DNA from: Parvularcula sp964219355
GTDB lineage: Bacteria; Pseudomonadota; Alphaproteobacteria; Caulobacterales; Parvularculaceae
Direction: 5' to 3'
DNA: 64,000 bases
NCBI GenBank assembly: GCA_964219355.1
Contig: CAXPOZ010000006.1
Location: 70,707 to 134,706 of the forward strand
This document shows positions 44,501 through 51,788 of this stretch, in pieces. A program made the translations under genes and the position numbers. Position 1 is the stretch's first letter, and the number at the start of each line of letters is the position of its first letter. The notes under the pieces are model-generated. The model did no database searches. It worked only from the letters and a program-made list of their open reading frames with translations, and was not told the origin of the DNA.

Positions 44501-46794
44501 GCTTCACAACGGGCAATGTCCTCGCAAACGACAGCGACCCTGACACGGGAGATATACTGAATGTCAGTGACGCGACTCCTGCCAGCTTCCTGAGTGATGC
44601 GGGTGCCATGATCACCAATAATGGCGATGGCACCTTCGATTACGATCCGGGTGGGCTGTTCGATTATCTTGATGCCGGCGAGACAGCTACTGACAGCTTC
44701 TCCTATATCGTCAGTGACGGGAATGGCGGCTTTGAGGCGGCACAGGTCACCATCACTATCAATGGCGTGAATGATGCGCCCATCGCCAATGACGACAGTT
44801 TCTCCGTGGACGAAGACAATGTCTTGATGGGCAATGTCAAAACCAATGACAGCGATCCGGAAGACCACGCCATCTCCCTTCTGGCCGTCGATACCCAGCA
44901 TGGTGTGCTCGTGCTCAACCATGATGGCAGCTTCGCCTACACACCGGGTGCTGACTTTACCGGCACGGACAGCTTCACCTACGTCCTGCGCGATCCAGAC
45001 TTCCCGACGACACCGCAAGATTTCGCTGTGGTTACGATCACGATTGATCCGGTCAATGATGATCCCGTCGCCATGGCTGATAACGTCACCACCGATGAAG
45101 ACGTGGCGATCATCATTTCTGTGCTTGCCAATGACAGCGATGTCGATGGCGACATGCTCTCCATCATGAGCATCAGCCAGGGGGCAAACGGCACCGTCAC
45201 CGACAACGGCGATGGCACGCTCACATATCTGGGGAATGCGGATTTCAACGGGACTGACAGTTTCACCTACACGATCAGCGACGGAAATGGCGGCACCTCT
45301 ACGGCAACCGTCAATGTGACGGTTGATCCGGTCAATGACGATCCCGCTGCCATGGATGATAACGTCACCACCGACGAAGATGTGGCGATCATTATTTCTG
45401 TGCTTGCCAATGACAGTGACGTCGACGGCGACATGCTCTCCATCATGAGCTTCAGCCAGGGGGCAAACGGCACCGTCACCGACAATGGCGATGGTACGCT
45501 CACCTATCTAGGCAATCAGGATTATTTCGGGACGGACAGCTTTACCTACACCGTTAGCGACGGGAATGGCGGTACCGACACGGCAACTGTCACCGTGACC
45601 ATCAATTCGGTCGAGGACGATCCGCTCGACCTGACCGGCACGCCTGGCCCCGACACGCTCATGGGCGCCGACGGGAATGACACCCTCAATGGCCTCGGCC
45701 AGAATGATGTTCTTGATGGTGCTGCTGGCGATGATACGCTCTTCGGCGCTGCTGGCGATGACACACTCTTTGGCCGGAATGGTGAGGACACCCTCAATGG
45801 GGCGTATGGGGACGACTCCCTTGATGGCGGCAATGGCGCCGACAGCCTGCTAGGTGATCGCGGCGAAGACACACTTCTCGGCGGTGAAGGCGATGACACG
45901 GCCAAGGGTGGCCGCGATGACGACACCCTGCTTGGTGGTGGCGGCAATGACCTCCTCATCGGCAATAATGGCGTCGACATGCTCAATGGCGAAGCCGGCG
46001 ATGACGAGTTGCGCGGCGGCTACGGTAATGACGTCCTGCTCGGCGAGGATGGCGACGACCTTCTGAAAGGCGAAGACCTCGATGACTCGCTTGTGGGCGG
46101 CGATGGTCAGGACACGCTCGAAGGCGGCAATGATCGCGACACGCTGCATGGCGGAAATGACGATGACCTGCTGCTGGGCGGCAATGGCCGCGACATCCTC
46201 TACGGCGAGAATGGCGAAGACGTCCTTCGCGGCGGCTTCGGCAATGACGTACTTGAGGGCGGTGACGGTAATGACGCACTCGATGGCGGCGATGACAATG
46301 ACACGCTTGACGGCGGTGCGGGTGTCGATACGCTCGAGGGCGGTGACGGCAGGGATCTGCTGATGGGCGGTGCCGAAGGCGATCTGCTGATGGGCGAAGG
46401 CGGCCGCGATACGCTGCTTGGCGGCGGTGGCGATGACGATCTGCGCGGCGGCAATTCTGATGACATGCTCGACGGTGGCGATGGCGAGGACATCCTCTCC
46501 GGCGGAATGGGGGATGATACCCTGACCGGCGGCAGTGGTGATGACACCTTCACCTTCTTCGGGAATGTCGAGAATGGTGATAATCTGCTGACGGACTTTG
46601 ACACTGGCGCTGGGTCAGAAGATGTCATCCGCCTCGTCGGTTTCGGCGAAGCATTCGACGAATTCGCCGATATCCTCGCCGCGGCAAGCCAGGTTGGCCT
46701 GAACACCGTCATTGATCTGGGCGGCGGCAATTCCATCATCCTGACGGATACGGTGATCGCTGATCTGCATCAGGACGACTTTATCTTTATGTGA
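38557..46794 (+). CDS. Giant RTX protein with Hcp-like repeats, tail-collar and cadherin-like domains
   Basis: 2745 residues, no N-terminal signal peptide, very acidic. Residues 1-10 (MDYFLTIDGV) look like the remnant of a repeat. Six ~160-residue repeats start near 102, 259, 421, 584, 745 and 905; each follows the Hcp pattern: YLTIDGxNGGxxDKGFxGxFEI, PSFSELTVSL, then LxDVFLxGxSVSxGG and SLSFxYxKIG. Three phage tail-collar domains lie near 1206, 1325 and 1452 (FAGNF, LFSILGTxYGGDGxTTFALPDLRGR). Cadherin/VCBS-like repeats (LANDSDxDGD, DSFTYTISDGNGG) occupy about 1055-1150 and 1530-2355. RTX nonapeptides (GGxGxDxL) cover about 2359-2660, followed by an 80-residue end DDFIFM typical of type I secretion. 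It is probably a calcium-folded secreted adhesin. No type I secretion genes are in the window. Confidence 0.92.
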   Translation: MDYFLTIDGVNDGSDGFEPFALFEHGMSRSEALLFSGYQGFGSVRIESAPADISVNSFSSRQAIETGFNAPGGDEQIALTADNLLLPAAAQSLSSISGIAKTYLLIDGLNGGSTDVGFQGAFEINSVQLGAGNSVSNGTPNAPSFSELNVTLEGMSADLLSAIAGGVGIESIQVLAVDGSGDTLYDLRLGDVFLTGNSVSSGGGTPNTSLSFFYEKIGLTLGDKSFGFNVASNMSIEADAIAEPVPAVENGLEDGAAVQYYLTIDGYNGGVSDKGFEGAFEIDSFQFGAGVGVSVGGGAPMLTLPSFSELTVSLQGFAPGLFAELIASQRLGAVQIEGVDVNGDVIYDLRLTDVFLGSQSVSTGGATPVSSLSFNYQKIGFITDSGDFGYDLPSGTEINAQNLAQASADPMLDLETQSADNYYLIIDSGANGAAGKGYFEIELGSVQFGAGVGISGNNKSAPSFSEVTVTFNGIAANLFDFIGAGNSIGPVRIVGTDNSSASGSKGAVIYELRLDDAYVTGNSFSGGTGSALSTSLSLASERIGFITDPSSFGYDIATQTSADPENLPVAMANQGGFGPAAVEQYYLVIDGLDGGVTSKGFEGAFEINPLQFGAGAPLQFMAATPMQGMPSFSEITVSLDGISPTLFTLLATGADLGAVSIKGVSAGSVVTEIRLADALLSGNSVSAGGSDFSSSLSFAYDQIGIITPNGNAGYDLSAGTLINALNMDEAVGGNGSDHENGAVEQYYLLIDGLNGGSTDKGFNGWFEIDSLQFGAGLPIQNGSPQNAAFFSEISVSLDGISPELLDELATGNGLSAVWIAGINANGEVIYDLRLGDVDITGNSINGGNGFSVSSSLSFAYSRIGLITTESEFGFNLISNTVIDPDTIASPTASAIDGLAENAVTQYFLTIDGFDGGSSGKGGADQTYLLDSIQFGAGVAVQQDGPKGNPSFSEITIMLDDITPELFEVLANGDILPFVRITGQDSKGSTVVDLRLGDVFVTGNSVSGGDSSTSSSLTLNYDAFGLISPGGSFGYELSTGTEIDPNSIGNIAAEPPVANDDQAATDEDVSVIITVLANDSDANGDMLSISNFSQGTNGTVTDNGDGTLTYLGNQDFFGSDSFTYTISDGNGGTDIATVSISVNSVNDAPDAVDDMITVSEDAGITTSFNQTFDNSQPTLALNEVIVTDGNFPSNDGSGGSISLAFLATYAFSFAPSGTENTDGELLSIGQNPSLFSLIGTFYGGNGQTTFAVPNLDGILSVGKGPFDFPGSEVGADEITLTSNHLPISAGGDGLRFGNEQESLVVKYMINVDGIYPSSSGASLNSMGMIHRFAGNFEPNGMMECDGRILNIAEHAALFSILGTNYGGDGITTFALPDLRGRTIVGTGNGLSPGDVIGEDETSLTQENLPVSIGGDNDPFTNQGPALALNMLVALQGIYPSQSGFAPDPSTPYLGQVVAFAGNFIPDGWAQAAGQHLSTNQHNALFSLLGTIYGGNGQTTFALPDLTGRSIINANTQDPIGSQDGVSQHSLEANSFDGTLLINDSDPEGDDISIVAVEGEVMNVGTEITLASGALITVHADGFYSYDPNGQFEYLDAGETATDSFTYTISDGNGGTDTATVSVTINGVNDAPVANDDSFMVDEDNVLMGNVKLNDSDPEDHAISLLAVDTQHGVLVLSHDGSFTYTPGADFNGTDSFTYVLRDPDFPATPQDVAVVTITVDPVDDDPMAVDDSGMGFTTDEDTSFTTSNVLDNDSDPDGGMLTVDSADATSAAGATITNNADGTFDYDPGSLFDYLAVGETATDTFSYTVTDGSGGFDTATVTVTITGVNDAPILPVAQGYNLMLPEDAFDGFLGIGLTNSPDVTDADVSDLVSVNVTSVSQSGDKAGVLTDAQLLPLLFIPGNPIIGSGSTEGDIVLNFSGEAGLFDFLQAGDLLEVTYTFTATDSQGATDTSFIDFRITGVNDAPIAAGDSGAAFTTDEDTSFTTGNVLANDSDPDTGDILNVSDATPASFLSDAGAMITNNGDGTFDYDPGGLFDYLDAGETATDSFSYIVSDGNGGFEAAQVTITINGVNDAPIANDDSFSVDEDNVLMGNVKTNDSDPEDHAISLLAVDTQHGVLVLNHDGSFAYTPGADFTGTDSFTYVLRDPDFPTTPQDFAVVTITIDPVNDDPVAMADNVTTDEDVAIIISVLANDSDVDGDMLSIMSISQGANGTVTDNGDGTLTYLGNADFNGTDSFTYTISDGNGGTSTATVNVTVDPVNDDPAAMDDNVTTDEDVAIIISVLANDSDVDGDMLSIMSFSQGANGTVTDNGDGTLTYLGNQDYFGTDSFTYTVSDGNGGTDTATVTVTINSVEDDPLDLTGTPGPDTLMGADGNDTLNGLGQNDVLDGAAGDDTLFGAAGDDTLFGRNGEDTLNGAYGDDSLDGGNGADSLLGDRGEDTLLGGEGDDTAKGGRDDDTLLGGGGNDLLIGNNGVDMLNGEAGDDELRGGYGNDVLLGEDGDDLLKGEDLDDSLVGGDGQDTLEGGNDRDTLHGGNDDDLLLGGNGRDILYGENGEDVLRGGFGNDVLEGGDGNDALDGGDDNDTLDGGAGVDTLEGGDGRDLLMGGAEGDLLMGEGGRDTLLGGGGDDDLRGGNSDDMLDGGDGEDILSGGMGDDTLTGGSGDDTFTFFGNVENGDNLLTDFDTGAGSEDVIRLVGFGEAFDEFADILAAASQVGLNTVIDLGGGNSIILTDTVIADLHQDDFIFM
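38860..41700 (+). repeat. Six tandem Hcp-like coding repeats
   Basis: Repeat units begin at 38860, 39331, 39817, 40306, 40789 and 41269, spaced 471-489 bp (157-163 codons). They are conserved at protein level but well diverged at DNA level, so the array is old. The shortest unit (39817) lacks part of the GGxxDKGF loop. Confidence 0.85.
43432..45065 (+). repeat. Recent duplication pair inside the giant gene (copies 43432-43730 and 44767-45065)
   Basis: Two ~299-bp segments, exactly 1335 bp apart (445 codons), nearly identical at DNA level, including silent positions. Both encode a cadherin-like unit with DEDNVLMGNV, DPEDHAISLLAVDTQHGVL and GTDSFTYVLRDPDFP. Confidence 0.88.
45070..45627 (+). 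repeat. Tandem 279-bp cadherin-like repeats
   Basis: Copies 45070-45348 and 45349-45627 are adjacent and almost identical for their first 190 bases (TDEDVAIIISVLANDSDVDG). A more diverged relative lies at about 41725-41995. The pattern shows recent expansion by slippage or unequal exchange. Confidence 0.88.
45631..46545 (+). repeat. RTX nonapeptide coding array
   Basis: Roughly thirty 27-bp units coding GGxGxDxLx. They bind calcium and fold as a parallel beta-roll after secretion. Confidence 0.93.
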
Positions 46795-46814
46795 TGATGG
46801 GCAGCGTATCGGCT

Positions 46815-46905
46815 TAAAAGACGAGCGAAAGCGACACATCAAGCGTGTCGATTTGGCTGCCGCGCAAATCGGTCGGGGTGATGTTCTGTAAGCGATGTAA
46901 CGTCG
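46815..46905 (-). pseudogene. Remnant of an outer-membrane beta-barrel protein gene (C-terminus only)
   Basis: Directly after the hutC stop, the minus strand reads, in one frame, LQNITPTDLRGSQ then IDTLDVSLSLVF and a stop. Alternating hydrophobic residues and a terminal Phe are the mark of the last strand of TonB receptors and other BAM-inserted barrels. There is no start, so only about 25-30 codons of a former gene are left. Confidence 0.6.
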
Positions 46906-47598
46906 TTAGAGTTCGGTCTTCATGTGATACCCAGGGCGGTAACACAACTTCGTCGTCGTGATGTAGAGGTCGCGAAGCCAAGTCGTGCGCTCAACAACGA
47001 AGAGCGGCGCACCTACTGACGTCTCAAGCGCTTGCGCTTCGATCTGTCCGGCTGCCATCGCCGAAAATCGAACATCGCCGCTCGAATAGGGAACTTCTCT
47101 GACGAGCCATTCGTTCGCGCTGATGCTGTCGAAAGGAGCATCGACAACACCCGGCGCCGCCTTGATGTTCACCCAGCGGTCTTCAAACGCATAGGGTTCG
47201 CCATCACTCAGATGGACGGTGTGAAGACGCAGAACGCGAGAGCCTGCCGCAAGTCTCAGGCGGGACCGAATGAAATCCGGCGCCTTTAGCGTTTCGCGGA
47301 AGGCGACACGTGAACTGTAATCTCCACCAGCGGCTTCGATCTCGTGACGAAGAATGGGTATACGGAACTTTGCCTGTCGTGATGGGATCTCCCTCACCCG
47401 CGTTCCTGCCCGCCGCTTGCGCTCGATCAGGCCATCTTCGGCGAGTTTTTGAAGGGCGCGGTTCACAGTTGTGCGAGAGCAGCCATATTCCTCGGCAAGA
47501 TCGGTTTCACCGGGCATCATCGCGCCGGGTGCCCATTCGCCGCCGGTAATACGACCACGAATGGCTTCACGAATCGAGATGTGATTGCGTTCGCTCAA
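46906..47598 (-). CDS. hutC: Histidine utilization repressor HutC (GntR family)
   Basis: 230-residue regulator. The N-terminal GntR winged helix contains PGETDLAEEYGCSRTTVNRAL and LAEDGLIERKRRAGTRV. The C-terminal UTRA domain (FEDRWVNIKAAPGV) binds the inducer urocanate in known HutC proteins. Start is TTG at 47598, overlapping the hutF stop as TTGA; no later ATG leaves the HTH whole. It is co-transcribed with hutF. Its expected target is the 22-bp palindrome at 48976-48997, which stands between hutFC and hutIHGU. Confidence 0.94.
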   Translation of the reverse strand: MSERNHISIREAIRGRITGGEWAPGAMMPGETDLAEEYGCSRTTVNRALQKLAEDGLIERKRRAGTRVREIPSRQAKFRIPILRHEIEAAGGDYSSRVAFRETLKAPDFIRSRLRLAAGSRVLRLHTVHLSDGEPYAFEDRWVNIKAAPGVVDAPFDSISANEWLVREVPYSSGDVRFSAMAAGQIEAQALETSVGAPLFVVERTTWLRDLYITTTKLCYRPGYHMKTEL

Positions 47599-48959
47599 AG
47601 ATCAGCTCTCAGCTCAGCCATGACTGCGTCAAACCGGACACGGATTACGTCACGCCGGATATGTTCACCCTGCCTGACGGCATGACGACCTGCGGACCAG
47701 ACGTCACTGACGGCGCCATCGTCTCCCGCGAATATCCAGGCGTCGAGGAGATGATTGTTTTGCATGCCTGCGAGATACGGCTTCGCGCCGTCGAGCGCGA
47801 CGAGATCGGCAAGTGCGCCCGGTTCAATCCGGCCTGAATCACGTCCCAGCGCCTGCGCGCTTCCTGCCGCCGCATGATCGTAGAGGAAACGACCGCAGGA
47901 GCGCGCATCGGCAAGCACGGCCCGGCGCCGCAGCGTAAGCCGCTGCGAATATTCAAGCAGGCGCAGCTCTTCGGTGAGGGAGATACGGACATTGGAGTCA
48001 GAGCCGACCGCCATTCGTCCGTCTGCGTCGATATAGGCGGCAGCAGGAAAAACGCCGTCACCGAGATTGGCTTCGGTGATGGGGCAAAGCCCCGCCACGC
48101 TCTTTGAAGCGGCCGCGTCGCGGATTTCGTCCGGGCTCATATGTGTTGCGTGGATGAGACACCAGTTCTCGGCAATTTCGGCATGATCGAGAAGCCAACG
48201 CATTGGTGTCGAGCCGAGCGCGGCTTTCACCTCATCCACTTCTGCGGTCTGCTCGGCGATATGGATATGAACGGGGGCGCCTTTTGCGAGATCCGCCGCG
48301 AGAGCGAGCCCTTCTTGCGTCACCGCACGCAGGGAATGCGGCGCAACGCCAAGGAGAAAATCAGCCGGAAGCACATTCTTCTTTGCACGTATAGACTCGT
48401 GGAGACGCTCAAAACGCTCCTGATCACAGCCGAACCGCAACTGTCCGTCCTTGAGCGCGCGATCATCGAGACCACCGCGCATATAGAGCACCGGAAGGTG
48501 TGTACAGCCGATCCCCGTTTCATCCGCCGCATTCAGAATGCGACCCGACATTTCCGCCGGGTCGTCGTAAGTCTCTCCCCCATTCTGATGGTGGAGGTAG
48601 TGAAATTCTCCGACAGCGGCGTAACCGGCCTCGAGCATTTCGACCTGAACCTGCGCGGCGATGGCTTCCACATGTTCCGGCGTCAACCGCTCGACAAAGC
48701 GATACATCAGCTCACGCCATGTCCAGAAATTATCCGTACCCGCCTTGCCGCGAAACTCCGTCAACCCGGCCAGGGCGCGCTGAAAACTGTGGGAGTGCAC
48801 ATTCCCCGGCGCTGGGAGCAGGATGTCCACGCGCGTGGCGTCTGGTACAACCCCGTCGCCGAGGGCGGTGATACGGCCGTCCTCGCCGATGATCACATGT
48901 GCATCTTGGCGCCAGCCTGCCGCCGTCAGCATCTGCTTTGCGAAAATCGCCCGTCGCAA
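47595..48959 (-). CDS. hutF: Formimidoylglutamate deiminase
   Basis: Converts N-formimino-L-glutamate to N-formyl-L-glutamate and ammonia, using a metal site of the amidohydrolase superfamily. 454 residues with this start. Motifs: PGNVHSHSFQRALAG (metal His pair), HIHIAEQ, HATH and VGSDSNVRISLTEELR. I chose a TTG start at 48959: GAGGG lies nine bases upstream, and the resulting N-terminus LRRAIFAKQMLTAAGW matches the family. ATG at 48992 lies inside the operator palindrome, and ATG at 48932 would cut off the family's first strand. HutF plus HutG marks the five-step pathway. Confidence 0.94.
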   Translation of the reverse strand: MRRAIFAKQMLTAAGWRQDAHVIIGEDGRITALGDGVVPDATRVDILLPAPGNVHSHSFQRALAGLTEFRGKAGTDNFWTWRELMYRFVERLTPEHVEAIAAQVQVEMLEAGYAAVGEFHYLHHQNGGETYDDPAEMSGRILNAADETGIGCTHLPVLYMRGGLDDRALKDGQLRFGCDQERFERLHESIRAKKNVLPADFLLGVAPHSLRAVTQEGLALAADLAKGAPVHIHIAEQTAEVDEVKAALGSTPMRWLLDHAEIAENWCLIHATHMSPDEIRDAAASKSVAGLCPITEANLGDGVFPAAAYIDADGRMAVGSDSNVRISLTEELRLLEYSQRLTLRRRAVLADARSCGRFLYDHAAAGSAQALGRDSGRIEPGALADLVALDGAKPYLAGMQNNHLLDAWIFAGDDGAVSDVWSAGRHAVRQGEHIRRDVIRVRFDAVMAELRADL

Positions 48960-48975
48960 TGGCTTGCACCCTCTG

Positions 48976-48997
48976 CTAATATGTGTACACATATTAG
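48976..48997. promoter_or_regulatory. HutC operator candidate
   Basis: Perfect 22-bp palindrome, half-site CTAATATGTGT followed by its exact complement, centred on TGTGTACACA. The TGTnTAnACA-type core agrees with described HutC sites. It lies 16 bp before hutF and 41 bp before hutI, able to control both directions. Confidence 0.88.
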
Positions 48998-49038
48998 ACC
49001 ATAACGCAGACATATCAAGCATCGCGGAACACCAACAT

Positions 49039-50250
49039 ATGCCCGCACGGCTCCTGACACACTGCAGACTGGCGACAATGACGCCGGGCGGGGCACCATA
49101 CGGCCTGGTGGAGGATGCAGCGATCGCGATTGATAACGGGCGAATCGCCTGGGTGGGCGCAGCGTCCGATTTACCCTCGCAGTATACAGAGCTTCCAGAA
49201 GAGCAGCTGGGCGGACGTCTCGTCACCCCAGCGCTGATCGATTGTCATACACATCTCGTTCATGGCGGCGACCGTGCGCGGGAATTCGAGATGCGCCTTA
49301 ACGGGGTGAGCTATGAAGAGATCGCCCGCGCCGGTGGCGGCATAAACTCCACGGTCGTCTCGACACGCGCGGCAAGCGAGCAGGAACTGATCGATATGGC
49401 GCTCATCCGCCTCGACAGCCTGATCGCGGATGGTGTCGCTGTCGTTGAAATAAAATCAGGCTACGGTCTTACCGTAGACGATGAACTCCGCATGCTGCGC
49501 GTTGCGCGGCGGCTCGGCGAGTTGCGGCCTGTCAAGGTTGTCACCACCTGGCTCGCTGCGCATGCCGTACCGAAAGATTTTAATGGCGAGGCTGACCAAT
49601 ATATCAACGACGTTGTGATCGCCGGGCTGGAACGAGCGGCAGCAGAGGGCCTTGTCGATGCCGTCGACGGCTATTGTGAGAATATCGCGTTTTCGCCTGC
49701 GCAGATTGAACGGGTCTTTCAAAAAGCACGAGAGCTCGGCCTGCCGGTGAAACTCCACGCCGAGCAGCTTTCCGACCAGAAAGGCGCGGTGCTCGCCGCA
49801 AGCTTTGGCGCGCTTTCGGCGGATCATCTAGAACATCTTGCGCCCGAGGACGCAGGCGCGCTCGGCGCTGCGGGTTCTGTCGCGGTCCTGCTTCCCGGCG
49901 CTTTTTACGCGCTACGGGAGACGAAGCTGCCGCCCATTGAGGCACTGCGTAGCGCCGGCGTTCCGATGGCCGTGGCAACCGACTGCAATCCCGGCACCTC
50001 GCCATTGTCATCCCTTCTCGTTGCCATGAACATGGCCTGCGTGCTTTTTCGTCTGACGCCTGAAGAAGCACTTACGGGGACAACCAGCGCAGCCGCCAAG
50101 GCGCTCGGACTTTCAGGTGAGTACGGAACAATCGAGTCCGATGCCCGTGCGGAACTTGCGGTCTGGAACGTCAAACACCCGGCGGAGCTGAGCTATCGTA
50201 TCGGGCGCCCCCCTCTTGAACGGCGGATCTCAGCCATGGAGACAGCATGA
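49039..50250 (+). CDS. hutI: Imidazolonepropionase
   Basis: Hydrolyses 4-imidazolone-5-propanoate to formiminoglutamate. 403 residues; amidohydrolase motifs TPALIDCHTHLVHGGDRAREFEMRL (quoted in parts: PALIDCHTHLVHGGDRA), KLHAEQLSDQKGA, SADHLEHLAPEDA and ATDCNPGTSPLSSLL. The start at 49039 gives MPARLLTHCRLATM, which agrees with the family; a longer upstream frame runs across the operator and hutF and is not coding. First gene of hutIHGU, each gene overlapping the next by 4 bp. Confidence 0.96.
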   Translation: MPARLLTHCRLATMTPGGAPYGLVEDAAIAIDNGRIAWVGAASDLPSQYTELPEEQLGGRLVTPALIDCHTHLVHGGDRAREFEMRLNGVSYEEIARAGGGINSTVVSTRAASEQELIDMALIRLDSLIADGVAVVEIKSGYGLTVDDELRMLRVARRLGELRPVKVVTTWLAAHAVPKDFNGEADQYINDVVIAGLERAAAEGLVDAVDGYCENIAFSPAQIERVFQKARELGLPVKLHAEQLSDQKGAVLAASFGALSADHLEHLAPEDAGALGAAGSVAVLLPGAFYALRETKLPPIEALRSAGVPMAVATDCNPGTSPLSSLLVAMNMACVLFRLTPEEALTGTTSAAAKALGLSGEYGTIESDARAELAVWNVKHPAELSYRIGRPPLERRISAMETA

Positions 50251-51788
50251 GCATTGTCCTCAAACCCGGACAGGCAACTCTGACGCTGCTGGAGCGGATC
50301 TATCGCGGTGAAGAGGCTTTTCACCTCGACCGTACCGCGCGCGCCGGCGTCGATCAGTCAGCGGAGAAAATTGCGCAGGCCGTCAGAGGCTCAGCCCCAA
50401 TCTATGGCGTCAATACAGGCTTTGGGAAGCTGGCATCGGTCCGCATCGAGACCGCACATATCGAGCAGCTTCAGCGCAACCTCATTCTCTCCCATTGCGC
50501 CGGCACGGGCGCGCCACTTCCGGCGGCGATCACGCGCCTGATCATGGCCTTGAAGCTCTTGTCACTCGGGCGCGGCGCGTCCGGCGTGCGATGGGAACTC
50601 ATCGAGCAGATCGAAAATTACATCGCAGCCGGAGTACTGCCGGTCATCCCGTCGCAAGGTTCGGTCGGCGCCTCCGGTGACCTTGCGCCACTCGCCCATA
50701 TGACTGCGGCGCTAATCGGTGAGGGCGAGGTCGCCTTCCGGGGCGCGACGATGCAAACGGCGGATGCCCTATCCATGGCGGGACTTTCTCCGTTGCCGCT
50801 GGGGCCCAAGGAAGGCCTTGCCATGATCAATGGTACGCAGGTGTCGACGGCCCTGGCGCTTGCAGGGCTCTTCGACGCCTGGCGGCTGGCGGTAGGCAGC
50901 CTTACGACCTGCGCACTGTCCGTAGACGCTGCAATGGGAACAGCTGCACCTTTCCGTGAGGAGATCCACCTCCTGCGCGGCCACCCCGGCCAGATCGATG
51001 CAGCGCGCCGTCTGCGCGAACTCCTGTCGGGGTCCGGTATCAACGCCAGCCACATCGATGGTGACGAGCGCGTCCAGGACCCTTACTGCCTGCGCTGCCA
51101 GCCGCAGGTCGCCGGCGCCTGCATCGATCTTATGCGCCGGGCCGGGGCATCCCTTCTCATCGAAGCCAATGCCGTGACCGATAACCCGCTCGTGCTGCCG
51201 GACGGCGACATCGTTTCGGGCGGCAATTTTCACGCGGAGCCCGTGGCCTTCGCTGCCGACGAGATCGCCATCGCAATCGCCGAAACGGGCGCGATTTCGC
51301 AGCGGCGCATTGCTCTGCTTGTCGATCCGGCCCTGAGCTATGGCCTGCCGGCATTTCTGACGCCCGCGCCCGGACTGAATTCCGGCCTGATGATCGCAGA
51401 GGTCACCTCCGCGGCGCTGATGAGCGAGAACAAGGCGCTCGCCAATCCGCGTTCGGTCGATTCCACACCGACCTCGGCCAATCAGGAAGACCATGTCTCG
51501 ATGGCATGTCACGGCGCGCGGCGGCTTGAGGAGATGAATAACAATCTCGCCGGTATCATCGCGGTTGAGGCGATGGCCGGCGCGCAAGGGATCGATCTGC
51601 GCACCCCCCTCAAGACAAGCGAGAAGCTGTCAGGCGTCATCGAAGAAATTCGTAACGTGTGCCCTCCGCTTACGGATGACAGAATCCTCTCCGGTGACAT
51701 TGAGGCTCTGAAGACTGTTGCGTTATCGACGACGCGACTGGCCGATATCGACGGCGTCGCGCCCGTGATGCTGGAGCCCACGCCGTGA
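50247..51788 (+). CDS. hutH: Histidine ammonia-lyase
   Basis: Removes ammonia from L-histidine to give urocanate, the first step of the pathway. 513 residues, normal length. The MIO prosthetic group forms from Ala142-Ser143-Gly144 in GSVGASGDLAPLAH, and YGVNTGFGKLA is the N-terminal Tyr loop. Other family motifs are HRGHPGQI-like LLRGHPGQIDAARRL and QDPYCLRCQPQV. Starts within the hutI stop (ATGA). Confidence 0.97.
   Translation: MSIVLKPGQATLTLLERIYRGEEAFHLDRTARAGVDQSAEKIAQAVRGSAPIYGVNTGFGKLASVRIETAHIEQLQRNLILSHCAGTGAPLPAAITRLIMALKLLSLGRGASGVRWELIEQIENYIAAGVLPVIPSQGSVGASGDLAPLAHMTAALIGEGEVAFRGATMQTADALSMAGLSPLPLGPKEGLAMINGTQVSTALALAGLFDAWRLAVGSLTTCALSVDAAMGTAAPFREEIHLLRGHPGQIDAARRLRELLSGSGINASHIDGDERVQDPYCLRCQPQVAGACIDLMRRAGASLLIEANAVTDNPLVLPDGDIVSGGNFHAEPVAFAADEIAIAIAETGAISQRRIALLVDPALSYGLPAFLTPAPGLNSGLMIAEVTSAALMSENKALANPRSVDSTPTSANQEDHVSMACHGARRLEEMNNNLAGIIAVEAMAGAQGIDLRTPLKTSEKLSGVIEEIRNVCPPLTDDRILSGDIEALKTVALSTTRLADIDGVAPVMLEPTP

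Noticed and set aside
45631..46545. CRISPR-like or satellite repeat array
   Set aside because: The 27-bp periodicity is the coding signature of RTX nonapeptides in an uninterrupted reading frame; there are no spacers or cas genes.
48823..49038. N-terminal extension of HutI (and the similar one of HutF from 49226)
   Set aside because: Both run across the opposite gene's start and the 22-bp operator, and their sequence is unlike the families.
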